Of a stretch of 59,206 bases of DNA, positions 1-12,000 are shown in pieces. This DNA is from an uncultured Rubripirellula sp. (lineage in GTDB: Bacteria; Planctomycetota; Planctomycetia; Pirellulales; Pirellulaceae): the NCBI GenBank assembly GCA_938075415.1, contig CALJHC010000035.1:1-59206 (forward strand), read 5' to 3'. Within the stretch, counting starts at the first letter, position 1; every line of letters begins with the position of its first letter. The position numbers and the translations under genes were made by a program. A model generated the notes under the pieces. It worked only from the letters and a program-made list of their open reading frames with translations. It made no database searches and was not told the DNA's origin.

Positions 1-3000
1 GCGGTGTCAGAGTCTCCATCGACACAATTCCCTTGAAAGGGAATGAGATCTTTCCAGTCCACCAACCTCGGGTACTCGACGACTGATTTCACCTCGAGCT
101 CACCACCAGCATCGATCCTCGCATGGCTACCGATGATGGCTTCGGCGCGATTGTTCGCATCGGTGTAAGCGAAGGCGGTGGCGATGATGAATTTCTTGCC
201 ACTTTCCGGCATGGAGTTAGCAAGTGCGTGTGTTTCGATCTTCTGATCGATGACCGCCTCGATCACCACATCATGATGCGATATTAAAATCGCGTCATTG
301 GTTTCGGACTGCCCGACGGTGGCCGTGACGTTGTGCTCCGAAATCGCATTCCATGCGACAGAGGCCAAAAAGTTCCGGTTGTAATGACCGTCTTCACCTC
401 TGCCTGCAGCACTGTTATGAGTCGGAGCGGCATGACCCAATTTTTGATTTTTTATGTGCCGAACTGCTACTTCCGGCCGAGTGATATAATCCGCCAAGGT
501 TGGATGATGACCTACCAAAGCTCCTGCGGTTTTCGCGGTCTCCGCCTCCAGTTCCGCAGAAATTCTGATACCTTCGACCGTAATCCCCTCGGTCGTCAAA
601 AGGGAATAGGGAGAAGCACCGGCTTCAATCAGCGAATCCAAAGGCTGTGCCTCAGCCTGATAGGCCGCCGGCGGTGACTCGGTGAGACGCAGGCTATTGG
701 GGCCTTGAACCACGGCATAGTAAGTCATGCCAAAGTCCAACCCCTCGATTTCGAGGTCGAAAACGGAGACCGTCGAATCGACTTCCATTCCATGTTCCGA
801 ACCTGTGCCGGCAGCGGTGAAGTCTACGTAGTTACCCGCCAAGGCATCCGCTTCGGTTGCGGCAAGTTGGATCCAAGATGTCGGCTCGCCTGCTGGATCC
901 TCGATTCTAATCGCAAAATAAGTCTGGCCGTTTTCGAGGCCGCCAATCGCAGTGCCTCCACCGGTTAGGTAACGCACTGGATCGCCAGTTGACACGCTGA
1001 GCCCTTGCACGCGAATCCGATCCGCATCGATGTCTACCGGAGGGACTTCGAGTGGATTGAATACGAAAATAGGATCGGTGCGATTCGCAATTTCAACATC
1101 CGGTATTACGCGAAAAACATGCATCCCTGTCCCCAGCGTAGCACCTTCGGACAGTTCGATCGTTTGACCCGGCAACGCCGTTGTGTTGGCGTAAGTCAAT
1201 CCCTCAACGGGGCTTAGCTGAAAATGGTCTGCATCGATGACGATGACTTCGTATGTTTCTGCATTTGCAAGCCCACCGATGGGATCACCACCGCTGGTTT
1301 GATAATTCACCTGGCGTCCCGTGGTCATCCCGTGGTTGATCACTTCGATGGTGTTGGCCACCGTATCCACCACAGGTGAAGATCGATCTGCCTCAAAGGG
1401 ATAGACAAACGTTTCGTAACGAACCGCCTGGTTGGTGCTGGACTCGCCAACACTAGTTAGGTCCACCCAACCTTCGATTCCACCTACTGCCAAGGAGGCG
1501 TTTTCAAGACTATCGGCAACGCGAAAACGATTGGCATCCAGGCGCACCGCATAATAGGTTTGCCCCTCGTTCAAACCGCCAATCGCCGGCCCGGTTTTCA
1601 GTTCATAGGTAAAGGCTTGACCGGTCCACAGTTCGTGATTTTGTGAAACGATCCAGTCATCTTCAATATCCGTGTTCTGGACGACGAATCGATGCAACGA
1701 TTCGGTCGATCCAGTCGCTCCGGAAGTCAATTCCACCGCGCCGTCTGCAATGCTGACATAATTGGTAAAGAGATCACGATTCCAATCCGTGTCGGAAGAC
1801 CGGGACAACTGGATCTCGAACTCGCTGACAACGATCACATAATAACTCTCGCCCGAGACTAAACCGCCCACGGGCTGGTTACCCTCTCCCCCAACGTTCG
1901 CAGCGACTTGATACACCAATCGTTGCCCGTCCAGAAGTCGGTGCGGCTCGACGAACAAAATACTGTTGTTGCTGGTATCAACCACCTTCCACTGAACGGT
2001 TCCACCAGGATTAAAGTAAACCGCGCGTCCCGAATCGACGCTGATCAATTGCTGAGTTCCCGATTCACTCCCGTCGACTAATTCAATTGCTACGTCAGGC
2101 GTATCGGGATTTGCAAGTTGGATCGACCACTGGTCGACGCGGATGATGACGTATTCTTGGCCATCCAGCAATTCGTCATGCTCACCTACCAGGATCGCAG
2201 TTGAGTCTTCACCCGCCTGATTCGCCGTGGAATAACGAACCCGTTCACCATGCTCGAAACCATGGTCGGGAATCGTCATCACGAAGACGGTTGAATCGAG
2301 GACTGGCTGTCCATAATCGATCGTACCGGGTGCATCAAAGTCAATTGACTTCCCGTCCGCGTTGAATACCGAAGTACGATCCATTTTGCGTTCGAATTGT
2401 ATCGAAGGATCTGGATCGTACAGAAGTGGATCACCTGTTTTAATGCCCGTGGTATCCATGTGGATCACCCCGGTTTCCGAGTCTAGATCGGTGTAAGGAG
2501 AGAATGCCTTTTGCTCATGAACATAGGTCAAGAAATGACGAGTGCCGACGCCGGGACCGGTCATTTTAACCGCAATCCCCTCCAACGCATCTCGCTCATT
2601 GACCGCGAGTCGAATCTGATTGGGATTGGCTGGATCAACAATCGCATAGTAGGTCGTCCCATCAAATAAACCTTCTACGGGTTCACTATCGACCGGATTT
2701 CCCTCAGCATCGGTGACAAACACCTCCATCTGATATTGAACCGCCTGCCCGGTCACCAAAGGATTAGACGCAATCGGTTGATCGTTATCGGGTGTATCAC
2801 CCACGATCAGAACCTCTTTGTCGGCTGATAGGATTAGCGTGTTGGTACCGGTAGTGAGATTTTGCAGCTGAGGATCGAACGAAATTGTCTGATAAGTCGA
2901 CAGCGTTTGAATTGCCTCCGAGTCGCCTTCGGGTGCCTCTAACTCCAGCGGCTGAACCAGGTAAAGTTGGATCGTGTTCGCATCCACCACGTGGACACGA

Positions 3001-4718
3001 ACCTCATCCCCGGGCAGGATACCCATGATATCTTCCGGGATGTCGGGCGCCGGGTTAGCATCAGACTGCAACGTAAGAAGCTGCCCCTGGACAAAGCCAT
3101 GATTGGCAATGGTGATGGTGTTTGTGGTCGTATCAATGTCATCCTGCTTGAATTGCTGCGACTGCAGCGAAGCCCCTTGCGCAGCGATCGTACCATCAAC
3201 AGAGGCATGAACGTTCGTGCTATCGGTACCGTAGGCAAACACGCCCGCACCGTAGCCGTCGTAATAGGTCACCGACGAAGCATCCCCTTCGTTAATCACC
3301 TCGCCGGTTGCTTCAAAATTCACGTTTCCAGCGGCAATGATGCTGGAGGTGGAATCGATCGTCGCAGTAATATCCGCGTCGGAAAAGGTCAGCGATATCG
3401 AACCTCCGCCACCTAGTGAATTAGCCGGACCATTCTTGCTGATGTTCTGCGTTGTCCTAGCAGCTACCTCAGCGGCTACCGTTCCTTCGGAGACAATATT
3501 GACGCTTCCAAATTCGGATTGGATGAAACTATTGTTTTGAATATCCAAATCGGAAACGCCGGTGGCGAAGGCGACACCAACACTCAGCGTATTGAGCACG
3601 TCCCAGCCTTTACTGAACGCATCGTTATCCGCCCAGCCAGGTTTGGCTGCGATCGCCTTGGTCTTGGCCTCTGTTTCGTTTTTGCTTTCAATCAGGATAT
3701 CACCGGCAGATTGGATGGTACTGCCATCGATCGTCAGGATGGAGGTCGCCTCGCGAATCGCCACACCGCCCGGCAATCCACCACCGGTGATAAATCCGAA
3801 AACCCCGCCGGGAAGAGCTGCCAACAGTTTCTGCCCGTCTGGACCTCCGTAATTCGGAGTCCAGTCACTTTTATACGCCTCCGCGGGATAGGCTCCGATC
3901 GAAAGATCCTCACTGACCGCTTCGATCGTTACCGTTTCACCATGGATCACCGCGTCCTGAATGACTATTTCCGACTGAATCTTGTCTTGTGCAACTACCT
4001 GTTTGACCGACTTTTTGGAAATCTGCTCGGTGACGAATTCGATCTCACCTGCGTGGATCGTCAGTTGTTCATCGGCGATGAAATCTGCATCTTCATTGCT
4101 TTCGGTATCAACTGGGCCAATGGTTAGCGTCGAACTGTTATGACGGATCGATCCTCCAAAGATATTGGTGGTGTCCTTGAGTTCAATGATCAGAGCTCCT
4201 TCGTCGGTCACCAAATCGCCAGCAATGGTGACATCAATCGACGAAGTCACCTCCAAGGAAGACCCTGATGTTTCGATGCCCGCGAGGATCAGTACCGAAT
4301 TTTTGGCGTCAGCAACATCGACCGAGCTATTCTTCAGTCCGGTTCCCACTTCGATCTTGAACCCTTCCTCATGTGCCAGATGAAAATTGTCATCCAACGC
4401 GACGGTTTTATCATTGAAGTTAGAATCCCAATCGTCAGTCAGCGCGTAACGGTACTGCAAAGCATGGCTGACCGGATCAGTACTCAGGTAAACAGTGTCG
4501 TTCTCTTGAACATTAATTTTCAACGTGTTGTCGTTGAGTTCAAAGTCAGCCTCGAGCATCTGACGCTGCTCGAGCAACTCCATGTTGAAAAGACGTCTCG
4601 ACTGTCGTCGCCGACGCGATCGCTGCTTCTCTTGAAAACGCCTTACACGATTGTGCTTCCTTGAACCAGAAGAATCACTTGATAGACGGATTGAACCGAA
4701 GTCGATCGGTGAAAACAT
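1..4718 (-). CDS. Giant repetitive surface protein, LEPR-XLL-like N-terminus (partial)
   Basis: The minus frame is open from an ATG at 4718 to the window edge, giving at least 1572 residues with the C-terminus missing. After about 30 residues comes a basic stretch (KQRSRRRRQSRR) followed by LFNMELLEQRQMLEA. This resembles the LEPR-XLL type N-terminal motif of giant planctomycete extracellular proteins, so I infer export to the surface. The first third has hydrophobic beta-type repeats rich in T, I, D and S (IDVTIAGDLV, LTIGPVD). The middle holds repeated modules of roughly 75-110 residues with the core GGL..G..YYVIV.....QLA, seen for example near 2640, 1840, 1560 and 1240. The last part visible returns to beta-helix-like sequence. 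No catalytic motif is visible. I saw no good Shine-Dalgarno sequence before 4718. A long adhesin or matrix protein is the best guess; the family is not identified further. Confidence 0.85.
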   Translation of the reverse strand, partial: MFSPIDFGSIRLSSDSSGSRKHNRVRRFQEKQRSRRRRQSRRLFNMELLEQRQMLEADFELNDNTLKINVQENDTVYLSTDPVSHALQYRYALTDDWDSNFNDKTVALDDNFHLAHEEGFKIEVGTGLKNSSVDVADAKNSVLILAGIETSGSSLEVTSSIDVTIAGDLVTDEGALIIELKDTTNIFGGSIRHNSSTLTIGPVDTESNEDADFIADEQLTIHAGEIEFVTEQISKKSVKQVVAQDKIQSEIVIQDAVIHGETVTIEAVSEDLSIGAYPAEAYKSDWTPNYGGPDGQKLLAALPGGVFGFITGGGLPGGVAIREATSILTIDGSTIQSAGDILIESKNETEAKTKAIAAKPGWADNDAFSKGWDVLNTLSVGVAFATGVSDLDIQNNSFIQSEFGSVNIVSEGTVAAEVAARTTQNISKNGPANSLGGGGSISLTFSDADITATIDSTSSIIAAGNVNFEATGEVINEGDASSVTYYDGYGAGVFAYGTDSTNVHASVDGTIAAQGASLQSQQFKQDDIDTTTNTITIANHGFVQGQLLTLQSDANPAPDIPEDIMGILPGDEVRVHVVDANTIQLYLVQPLELEAPEGDSEAIQTLSTYQTISFDPQLQNLTTGTNTLILSADKEVLIVGDTPDNDQPIASNPLVTGQAVQYQMEVFVTDAEGNPVDSEPVEGLFDGTTYYAIVDPANPNQIRLAVNERDALEGIAVKMTGPGVGTRHFLTYVHEQKAFSPYTDLDSETGVIHMDTTGIKTGDPLLYDPDPSIQFERKMDRTSVFNADGKSIDFDAPGTIDYGQPVLDSTVFVMTIPDHGFEHGERVRYSTANQAGEDSTAILVGEHDELLDGQEYVIIRVDQWSIQLANPDTPDVAIELVDGSESGTQQLISVDSGRAVYFNPGGTVQWKVVDTSNNSILFVEPHRLLDGQRLVYQVAANVGGEGNQPVGGLVSGESYYVIVVSEFEIQLSRSSDTDWNRDLFTNYVSIADGAVELTSGATGSTESLHRFVVQNTDIEDDWIVSQNHELWTGQAFTYELKTGPAIGGLNEGQTYYAVRLDANRFRVADSLENASLAVGGIEGWVDLTSVGESSTNQAVRYETFVYPFEADRSSPVVDTVANTIEVINHGMTTGRQVNYQTSGGDPIGGLANAETYEVIVIDADHFQLSPVEGLTYANTTALPGQTIELSEGATLGTGMHVFRVIPDVEIANRTDPIFVFNPLEVPPVDIDADRIRVQGLSVSTGDPVRYLTGGGTAIGGLENGQTYFAIRIEDPAGEPTSWIQLAATEADALAGNYVDFTAAGTGSEHGMEVDSTVSVFDLEIEGLDFGMTYYAVVQGPNSLRLTESPPAAYQAEAQPLDSLIEAGASPYSLLTTEGITVEGIRISAELEAETAKTAGALVGHHPTLADYITRPEVAVRHIKNQKLGHAAPTHNSAAGRGEDGHYNRNFLASVAWNAISEHNVTATVGQSETNDAILISHHDVVIEAVIDQKIETHALANSMPESGKKFIIATAFAYTDANNRAEAIIGSHARIDAGGELEVKSVVEYPRLVDWKDLIPFQGNCVDGDSDT

Positions 4719-4855
4719 GGCAAGTACCGGGTTACCAACAAAAAAGAGAACACGGACCGAGGGTAGGAAAGCTTTGCAAAAACTGGTCCGATCCGACGGC
4801 CAAATAATGTCAAAATGCCGTTGCAAGTGGGACATGCAGGCCGCTGACTTAGCGG

Positions 4856-4892
4856 CAGTATAGTGAGTCTGCTGAACTTAGGGACTATACTG
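4856..4892. promoter_or_regulatory. Inverted repeat upstream of the giant surface-protein gene
   Basis: CAGTATAG (4856-4863) and CTATACTG (4885-4892) form a perfect 8-bp inverted repeat with a 21-bp spacer, about 140 bp upstream of the start at 4718. A short hairpin, CCGCT/AGCGG, lies next to it at 4841-4855. The position suits an operator or leader structure, but no partner protein can be named. Confidence 0.35.
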
Positions 4893-5085
4893 TTTCAGAA
4901 TAGGCAAGCAGACGATACTGTCTGATCAATGCGGAATTCCAGCAAAACAAGGTGTCAGACTTTTTTTAGCCGAGGAAAATGATTCATGGCTTTTTTTGCT
5001 GTAAGCAGCGAGCAGGAAGGGGTCTGAGCACTTTGACACAGGCATTCCATCGATAATCACCCCACGATGCAGTCTAAAACGCACA

Positions 5086-5105
5086 AAGGCCGATGCATCG
5101 GCCTT
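5086..5105. terminator. Palindromic terminator-like hairpin
   Basis: AAGGCCGATGCATCGGCCTT is a perfect 20-bp palindrome flanked by A-rich sequence on its left and TTCGTTGTTT on its right, so it could end transcripts on either strand. It lies about 880 bp downstream of the fused enzyme gene (minus) and upstream of the giant surface-protein gene. Confidence 0.5.
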
Positions 5106-5439
5106 CGTTGTTTGCTCGCGGTCAATCGCTTTTTGCGACTGTCAGCAAAAGTTCACCGTGACGGACTCTCGCGACCACAAGTCTCGGTTTGTATGTTTCG
5201 AGTAAGTTTAACGCCGCGATGCTTTTGCGTCCTATCCGTCCGTCACGGTCTGGCCGTTGAACGAACTGGAGGTCCGCGAACTTTTTTGCACTTTGGTCAA
5301 CGCGGTCGTGTTAATCGATGGAATGATTGTCTTTTTGAAAAAAAACAACTTGGCGTTTGGTTAACAGGCAAGTCAAGCTTTTCGACCAGCATCGCTCGAC
5401 GACTGACCAACACGGGCATTATTCGACGCGCGGCGTGGG

Positions 5440-6003
5440 TCGTTCGGCTTTCACTCGCCCCGCAGTGCTCCCGTTTCAGGGTGATCTGTTTGGTGTCTGC
5501 TGCGCGGTGGCGCTTCAGTTGAGTCGGCATGAACCAGTTGACTGGAGTGTCCAAGCTGTGATTAAGATTCTCAGATTGGTCCCATGGGCTAAATGATTCT
5601 AGGAAAGTGTTTCACTCGCTGTCGTTGAAACGAGTAGATCACGTTGTTTTCGGCTGATCCGGAAGTCGACAAGGATTGGGGTGAAGCCTCTTGTCCCACG
5701 CACTAGCCCGGCGGCGCTGACAGTGAATGCGTTGAGAGTCAGTGAGTCTGACTAATGAAAGTCATCGAGATGCTTCAGGCCGGCGTCACTCGATTCAGGC
5801 GGCCCGATTTTGGCAGGACTTCGTGCTGTCAAGTTGGCCAGCTCTTGAGGTGTTCCGGCCTCTTGAGGTGTTCCGGGCTCTTGAGGTGTTCCGGCCAACG
5901 TCCAATTTTGATACGGTCTCGATCCAAAATCCAATCTCATGCGCCGGCGGTACCTCGAAACTTTTCAGTCAAAATACTCGTGTCAGTTTTTTGACCCCAC
6001 GGG
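5440..6003 (+). mobile_element. Decayed 3' end of the window's insertion sequence family (fragment E)
   Basis: The string GTGTCTGCTGCGCGGTGGCG near 5498 matches the 3' flank of copies A (39294) and C (57150). A right-terminal-repeat-like sequence, GTTTTTTGACCCCACGGG, sits at 5986-6003. Orientation agrees with a plus-strand element whose body has been lost. The distance between these two marks (about 500 bp against about 150 bp in A and C) shows that extra DNA, including the 18-bp repeats, lies between them. The assignment rests on short matches only. Confidence 0.4.
5842..5895. repeat. 18-bp tandem repeat, 3 copies
   Basis: CTCTTGAGGTGTTCCGGC occurs three times head to tail with one mismatch, at 5842-5859, 5860-5877 and 5878-5895. 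It is in non-coding DNA just past the 3' end of the fused enzyme gene. Confidence 0.9.
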
Positions 6004-9000
6004 AGCGCCTTCGGGAATATCCGGTTGTGGATAATTGAGATGCCTCGAAGTCTGCGGTGCGCTCGCCTGAGAGTTCTCGAACATCATGAGATGTGGCCAA
6101 CGAAATCCGGGCTTCTTGTAAGGTTTGTGAAGGTACTCTTTCTGTTCGGCGATGAAGGTGGCGATGTTCTCTTTGCTGGCGAACGGGTCTTTGATCTCGT
6201 TTTGGAAATCCTGCATGGCATCAAGCAGTCGCTGCCTAATCGCGTGGTGCGGCGCGCTATCCGACAGGTTTTTCCACTCGTGTGGGTCGTCCTGCAGGTC
6301 AAACAGTTCGTATTCGGGCGGATACAGAAAGCTCTGCACGTGTTGTTCTTCGGGCAATTGACTGTTCTTGTAACGAGATTCGCCGAGTCGATTGAGTGCT
6401 CGATCCGGGTTGTAGACCAGTTTGTAGCGTTCGTCCCGAATACCGAACTGCAGATACAACAGGTTGGGGGATGAGCCGGTTGTGAAGGTGTGGATGTACT
6501 TCCGTGAAGGAGACTTTCCGGAATCAATCTCCTGAAGTGCAATGCCCGGCAAGTGATTGGGTACTGGAAGACCGGCTGCACTCAACATCGTCGGCAAAAT
6601 GTCAATCGTTGACACCATACCGTTTTCGACTTTCGCCTCCGGGAAGTCCTTCGGAAAGTTCACGATCATTGGAATTCGCGTCCCGTTTTCGTAGATGCTG
6701 CCTTTTCCGCGGGGAAAGTCCGCACCATGATCGCTGATATAAACGACCAGTGTGTTGTCGCGTGAGCCGTTCTCATCGAGCTTGTCGAGCAACATCCCAA
6801 CGCCCTCATCAAGGCGGTTCATGCAGTTGAAGTAGTCCCTCAGTTCCTCGCGCAGATGTGGCGAATCAGAGCCAATCCAAGGGAATGGCTTGATGGGATC
6901 TTCAACGAGTCGCGTCGGAAATCCGTTCTTTGTTTTTTTGACAAAGCTACGGTGAGCGTCAGCGTAGTTGATGATCAGCATGAACGGCTTGTCGTGATCC
7001 GCGGCATTTTTCATGACGATGCCCGCTTGTTCGGCATAGGTTTTGATACTGATTGTCTTACCGAAGTTGGAATTCGGGATGGCGCGGTGATCGACATAGT
7101 CTTCAACCAACCGTTCAGGATTGATGTGAGTTTTTCCGAGGAACCCGGTGTAGTAACCGGCCTGTTGGAAGTACGCAGGCATGGTCTTGAAATCGCGATA
7201 CATCGAGAAGCGGTGAGTCGCCAGTCCGATATGTCCGGTCTGCCGCGTGTAAAGTCCGGTCAGAAAGGCGGCCCGCGATGGACTGCAGACCGAGTAAGGT
7301 ACATAGGCCCGCGTGTAACGAACGCCTCCGTCGGCCAGCGCATCGAGATGAGGGGTGTGAACACGTTTTTCGCCGTAACATCCCAGGTGTTCGCTATTGT
7401 CCTCAGAGACAATGAACAAAATATTGGGTCGCCTGGATGCTGCGGTTCGTCGAGCGAAAACAGTCTCGGTACTCTCCGTTGTGAATGGTGATGCGGGTAG
7501 GCCGACGCTGTTGAAAAGATTGACCGCGGGATTGGGATACGGCAGCCACGCGTATCGCACATCGTGTGGCAGGGGGACATCCGGGCTGGATACTGAGATG
7601 GCGTTCTTTCCGACAGGCTTTGCGATGGCCGTTTGGAAGACTCCGTCCTTACCGCAGATCTCGAAGTACCGCAGCGGCTTTTCGTCCGATGACTTCATGC
7701 CACTGCCAACCTGCTTGAATGAAATGACCACCGAGTCACCTTGTCGCTCGGCACGATCAAACAATGGCCCCGAAAAGGTCGCGTTGGATGCGGATTGATA
7801 GCTGGTGCCCAAGGCCCACTTTGCAAGCCGCTCGCCAACCGGCTTTTTCAAAGTCGGATGCACATTCGACGGATGCCCTGAGTCGATCGTGATCGCCATG
7901 CCGACATTCTTGATTTGGCCCAGTGTTCGGCGCTGCCCATCCCGAAACCACGGCCACTCGGGCCGGTCTAAGGCCGGCAGCTGAACGTAGAGAAAAGGAA
8001 AGTTGCCCTGTCCCCATTGCTTTCGCCACTCGTTGATCAGCAGCGGAAACAGTTTTCCGTGTTCTCGGACTCGCGCAGGAGTCTCGGCGTTTGACTCGCC
8101 CTGATACCAGATGGCTCCTCGAATCGCGTAGGGAATCAACGGCTCGATCCCAGCGTCCCACATGAAGCCCGGTTTGAAAGAATGATTTGGACCGAACTCA
8201 TCACCGGGGATCGACTCCCCCGTCTGAATCGCTGGCAATAGATTCTGCTGACCGCGCGTGCGACAGAAATCGCCGAGGCGTTCATTGTCGAGCCAGTTAC
8301 CTGCCACGAGGCCATTTAATTCTGGATCGGCTTCAAGGGCATTTCGAGGAATCCATGCTTCGGCGGGAGTGCCGCCGACTGCCGGGCAAATCAAACCAAG
8401 AGGGACCTTGAGTTCTTCCTGCAGGTGTCGGCCGAAGTACCAAGCGACTGCGGAAAACTCACGAGCTGACTCAGCGGAAGCGAGCTTCCACTCACCGGTG
8501 CAGTATGTCTCCGGCATCAAACGGGTGAGGTGCTGTTGCGTGTAAGAACCGGAACTTCCGCTTGCTCCGCCAGCCAGATGCAAAAGTCGCAGTTTCGGAT
8601 GATCCGCTTGTAATAACTCCTCAACGCCGCCCGCGGATTGACCGAGAGTCCATTCCATGTTTGACTGTCCGGCACAAACCCAGACCTCGCCAACGACGAC
8701 GTCCTCAAACCGAATTCGCTCGCCTTCCGACTCGATCGTCATGATCAACGGAGATGCGTTCGCCTCTCGCTCTTTCAGCCGTACTTTCCAATCGCCTGAT
8801 TCGTTGGAGTGTGTCATCTGCTTCTCAGTCCCAAGTGAGACTGTAATGGCGGTATCCGCAGGTGCACGACCCCAGACAGGAATCTCGCAATTGGCTTGCA
8901 ACACCATGTGATCGTTGAAGACACGTGGCAACTTGAGGGCTTTGGCATTTTCTGATGGGCGAACGTTTTTCGTTGCCTCCTCTTTTCCGACCACATCGCT

Positions 9001-12000
9001 CAGCGGAATTCGCTGAAACGTCATGTGCGCCTGACTGCTTTCATACAAAATGCCGACCGTCTGATCGTCGATCATGGATAGGCACGAGTACCCCGCACCG
9101 TTCTCTTCATCCAGCAGCAGTCGATGCTCTTTGGGCCACGTCAAACCGCGATCAGGCGATGCTTTGATCATGATATGATTCCTGCCACGCGTGCTGTCTG
9201 GATTAGAGAATAACAGCCACCCGCCGCCGTCGGTGCCAGCCTCCTGATCCACATCGATCAGACTCGCCATGCACGAACCGGGTTCAATCAGAGATCGCTC
9301 AGAGGTCGTGTGCTTCTGCCACGTCTTGCCCATGTCACGAGTGGTCATCACCACTCGCACAGCCTTTCGGTTGTAGCGGCAGTTGAGCATCAACACGCCG
9401 GGCTCAATCTCCACCACCTGCGACTCGGTCGTATCATCGAATGCTCCCGTGCCGACATGCCATGTATTGCCGTGATCCTTCGAGTAGATGATTGTTGAAT
9501 GGGGCAAACGATGGGCGAGTTCGTTAGTCTCATTGGGCGGGTCCTGATACTGAGCGGCAAACACGATCGTTCCATCACTCATCGTGATGCCCTTGCCCGG
9601 CCCCTGTAGAATGAAGCACCACTCTGGTTTCTTCACCTGCTTGGTGATGTTGATCGGTTTCGACCATGTAACGCCATCGTCATCACTGCGGACAAGCATC
9701 AACTGACCGGTCTCTTCCGGCTTCATTCCCGGCCCCGATCCGAACCACGAGCGATTGCCGTGACTCCAAGTTGCGGCCACCCAAATTGTGCCTGTGTTCT
9801 TGTCAACGAGCACCGCTGGATCGCCGATGCCGTCATGCCGCCAGTCCGGATCATTGCCCATGTCCATGATGACCCTCATGGATTCCCACGTTCGGCCACC
9901 ATTGGTTGAACGCGACATACCCACATCAATGTCGCCGGGAAGGTCGCCACCCGCTCGATGCCGCACATCGTAAACGCCAATCAACGTCCCCTCATTGGTC
10001 GTTGCCAAGCCGGGGATGCGATACCTGTTGACACCATCGTCGCCACCGTTCCTGACGGCGACACCCATCCGCTGGGTCGACAAATCAGTTAGATTCACGG
10101 ATTTTTCATTGGAAAACGCGACCCTCAAGCACTTCACGCCCACCGTATGATCGATGTTCGCATCCTTGTTGAATTTGCAGGCAATCCAAACGTAGTTTGC
10201 GCCCTCGGTCAATGTTTGTTTACCGTCAATCATTACTTGCGAATCCAACGCGGTCAGGCCGGCTACATTGATCGGTTCGCCAAATCTCTGCGTTGTCGTG
10301 AACTGACTGTTCGCTCCGCCAAAGTAAACTTGCGCCGACTCGACGTCGCCTTTGGTGCACTGAAACTGGGCCCGCAACCCCGTCAGTGAAATCGGGTTCA
10401 AGCTTCCGACGGCTTCAATTTTTATCTTTAGCAAAGGGCTTGCATCGACACCTACCAAAGCGGGCAGCGTCAAGGGTAGGACATCAACGCTCACGACCTT
10501 CTGTGGCAAAGCTGGAGCGAGGCGAATGTCATCAATCAGCACGCCGGTGTTCGGTGGGCTTTTCACCGTGAATCGCAGTTGCTTTATGTCGTCATCGCCC
10601 AGTGGCACTCTGATGGTCGACAAGAAAGATCGACCAACTCGCACTTGATGATCGCCAACGTAAATCTCTTTCCAGCTATCGCCAGAATTCTTGTGAATAC
10701 GAAAGGAGAACGGGTCACGCTTTGTCCAGCGTTCGGCGCACAAGATCAGTTCACCACTGGTGTCGGCACCATCAGCAAGCTTGAGTGTAACACTCGTCTC
10801 CTTGCCGCCGGTGAGTTGCAGACACTGCTTTCCGGTTTTCGCATGTTTGTCATCGACAATCGTTGTTCCCCCCGTTGGTGTCCATACGCCAATCGGAGAC
10901 TTGAGTTCGTCGAATTGCCCTGCCTCGCTTTGCTCAAAACTGGTGGTGCGACGTGCTTCCGGTTTCGTCGATCCAGTGCCCGCCTCCTGCTTCACTCGCG
11001 TGTACGCCGCAAGGCGAACTGACAGTTCTTTGACCAATGCCGGCGATGACTTTGCGATGTTCTCTTTTTCGACGGGTCCGTCTGAGTAGTCGTATAACTC
11101 AGTTTCGCGGATTTCACCGGTCGGACGATGCACCCATTGCGTCAACCGATGCATTGGCGTTCGCATCGAGTAACCCATCCGCCCGCCGCCTCTTGGGTAC
11201 TGACTCAGGGCTGCGGTCTTCGTTACATGATTAGGGTCGTTCAGGATTGGAGCGAGGCTAATACCTTCGAGTGACTCGGCAATCGGCAATCCGGCAAGCT
11301 CGGCCAGCGTCGGATAGAGATCAACCAGTTCCACCAAAGACGAACTTGCTTCGCCGGCAGACTTCAACCGCGGCGTTCGAATGATCAGAGGCACACGAGT
11401 GTCGAGTTCAAAGTTGGTCGTCTTTCCCCAGAGACCCTGTTCGCCGAGGTGGTAACCATGATCGCCAAACAGCACAACGATCGTGTTATCACTCAGTCCA
11501 GATCGATCTAATTCGTTCAGCACACGCCCAACCTGAGCGTCGATATAGCTGATGCAAGCGAAGTACGCATGTCGTACGCGCCGCTGGCTGTCGTCAGCGA
11601 TCACACCGCTCTTGGGCTGATCCGTGTACCGACGTAGTTCACCTGATCCGTGTCCGGCAATACTCGGAGCATCAGTTGGGAACTCGGTGTGCGTTGGTAG
11701 CGTGACGTCTTTGTAGAGATCGAAGTATTTTTTTGGTGCAATGTAAGGTGAATGCGGCTTGATAAATCCGACCGCCAAAAAGAATGGTTTGTCGCTGGTT
11801 TTTAAATCCTGCAGTGACCTCACCGCGGCATCGGCTACCTGACCGTCGTAGAGCGTACTATCAGGAACGTCGGGTGATTCTGTCGCCGGACCGAAAACCA
11901 ATTTCTTTGTCCAGTCATCTGGTGCAGGATTCTTCGGCTTGTAGACCCTCTCGAAGGTACTCTTCGCCGCCGAGATGCCTTTTTCGGTGTAGTAGTACCG

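Larger units (their letters stand above)
4719..5982. other. 1.26-kb intergenic region with terminator, 18-bp repeats and IS debris
   Basis: No convincing gene is visible here. Several open frames of 60-150 codons exist but have shuffled, arginine- and cysteine-rich compositions typical of non-coding DNA. The region holds an inverted repeat near 4856, a palindromic terminator at 5086-5105, a triple 18-bp repeat at 5842-5895, and around 5440-5520 a stretch resembling the 3' flank of the insertion sequence described below. Confidence 0.6.

Noticed and set aside
2967..4127. Plus-strand open frames of 149 and 202 codons within the giant surface-protein gene
   Set aside because: They mirror the minus frame, have compositions unlike proteins of this genome and overlap the better-supported gene entirely.
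5067..5522. 151-codon plus frame in the gap left of the fused enzyme
   Set aside because: Arg/Cys/Leu-rich shuffled composition, spans a terminator palindrome, no family.
5842..5895. CRISPR-like array
   Set aside because: Units are adjacent with no spacers and only three copies; the same applies to the other tandem arrays. No cas genes are present.
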